Shown here: positions 5,935 to 5,993 of the stretch, in pieces
How positions within the stretch are numbered: position 1 is the stretch's first letter
Layout of the letters: every line of letters begins with the position of its first letter
Assembly (NCBI GenBank): GCA_030621685.1
Contig: JAUXHF010000129.1
Span: 1 to 5,993 of the forward strand
Source of the DNA: Spirochaetota bacterium
Lineage (GTDB): Bacteria; Spirochaetota; UBA12135; COTS27
Length of the DNA: 5,993 nucleotides
Reading direction: 5' to 3'
Translations under genes and position numbers: made by a program
Notes under the pieces: generated by a model
Seen by the model: only the letters and a program-made list of their open reading frames with translations
Told to the model about the DNA's origin: nothing
Databases searched by the model: none

Positions 5935-5970
5935 GGGGATGGCATGGAAAATATATTCTATGCCATCCCC
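5935..5970 (-). promoter_or_regulatory. Strong stem-loop in the oppB leader (attenuator, terminator or mRNA stabiliser)
   Basis: GGGGATGGCAT (5935-5945) and ATGCCATCCCC (5960-5970) are exact reverse complements. The stem extends inward by four more pairs (one G-U), leaving a 6-base A/T loop, about 15 pairs in all. On the minus strand it is followed by AGATTTT, a weak U-tract, so it could end part of the transcription coming from an upstream gene. No U-tract follows on the plus strand. In peptide and sugar importer operons such hairpins after the binding-protein gene lower permease expression or protect the upstream message; that upstream gene is presumed here, not seen. Confidence 0.6.
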
Positions 5971-5989
5971 TGTAACCTGTAACCTGTAA
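5969..5989. repeat. Perfect tandem repeat, 7 bp x 3
   Basis: CCTGTAA occurs three times head to tail (5969-5975, 5976-5982, 5983-5989), then one further C. The first copy shares its CC with the foot of the stem-loop at 5935-5970. The array may continue past the window, which ends four bases later. A slippage-prone tract is likely; no protein site is recognised. Confidence 0.8.
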
Positions 5990-5993
5990 CTCA

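Noticed and set aside
5969..5989. CRISPR-like array
   Set aside because: Units are 7 bp, directly adjacent and without spacers; this is a simple tandem repeat.

Overview
The window is AT-rich bacterial DNA. Its main content is a compact ABC-transporter gene cluster on the minus strand, filling about 1260-5899. The plus strand holds a tRNA gene and one small gene. The tRNA lacks an encoded CCA end, which argues against a gammaproteobacterium. The cluster style (Opp-type peptide permeases, a fused two-domain ATPase, weak ribosome binding sites, low GC) would fit a host-associated Gram-negative such as a Chlamydiae relative, but that is a guess and nothing here fixes the taxon.

Layout from left to right. 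Bases 1-113 carry the first 37 codons of an unidentified minus-strand gene, with a good Shine-Dalgarno and a plausible promoter. Bases 114-654 contain no convincing gene; they hold two perfect tandem duplications (11 bp x2, 15 bp x2), two perfect stem-loops, a 12-bp palindrome and a dispersed 11-bp repeat. tRNA-Tyr(GTA) lies at 655-737 with a consensus -10 box upstream. A short coding-like remnant follows (739-831) and overlaps by ATGA the start of a 139-residue DUF3224-like protein (828-1247). That gene converges on the end of the transporter cluster, with only 12 bases between the two stop codons.

Read in its own direction, the minus-strand cluster runs oppB (5899-4964), oppC (4962-4078), a fused OppD-OppF/YejF-type ATPase (3974-2376), and a MalK/UgpC/MsmX-type sugar-transporter ATPase (2318-1260). 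OppB and OppC would form the inner-membrane channel for oligopeptides, and the fused ATPase supplies both nucleotide-binding domains. No substrate-binding protein is in the window; it may lie just past 5993. A strong stem-loop at 5935-5970, abutted by three copies of a 7-bp repeat, lies in the leader of oppB. It could be an intercistronic attenuator or mRNA stabiliser. The terminal sugar-type ATPase has no sugar permease beside it and may be a shared ATPase for permeases encoded elsewhere.

I found no convincing novel defence, mobile or RNA system. The points most worth checking are the mosaic permease/ATPase composition, the orphan sugar ATPase, the oppB leader hairpin with its repeats, the coding remnant beside the tRNA, and the dyad-rich gene-free stretch.
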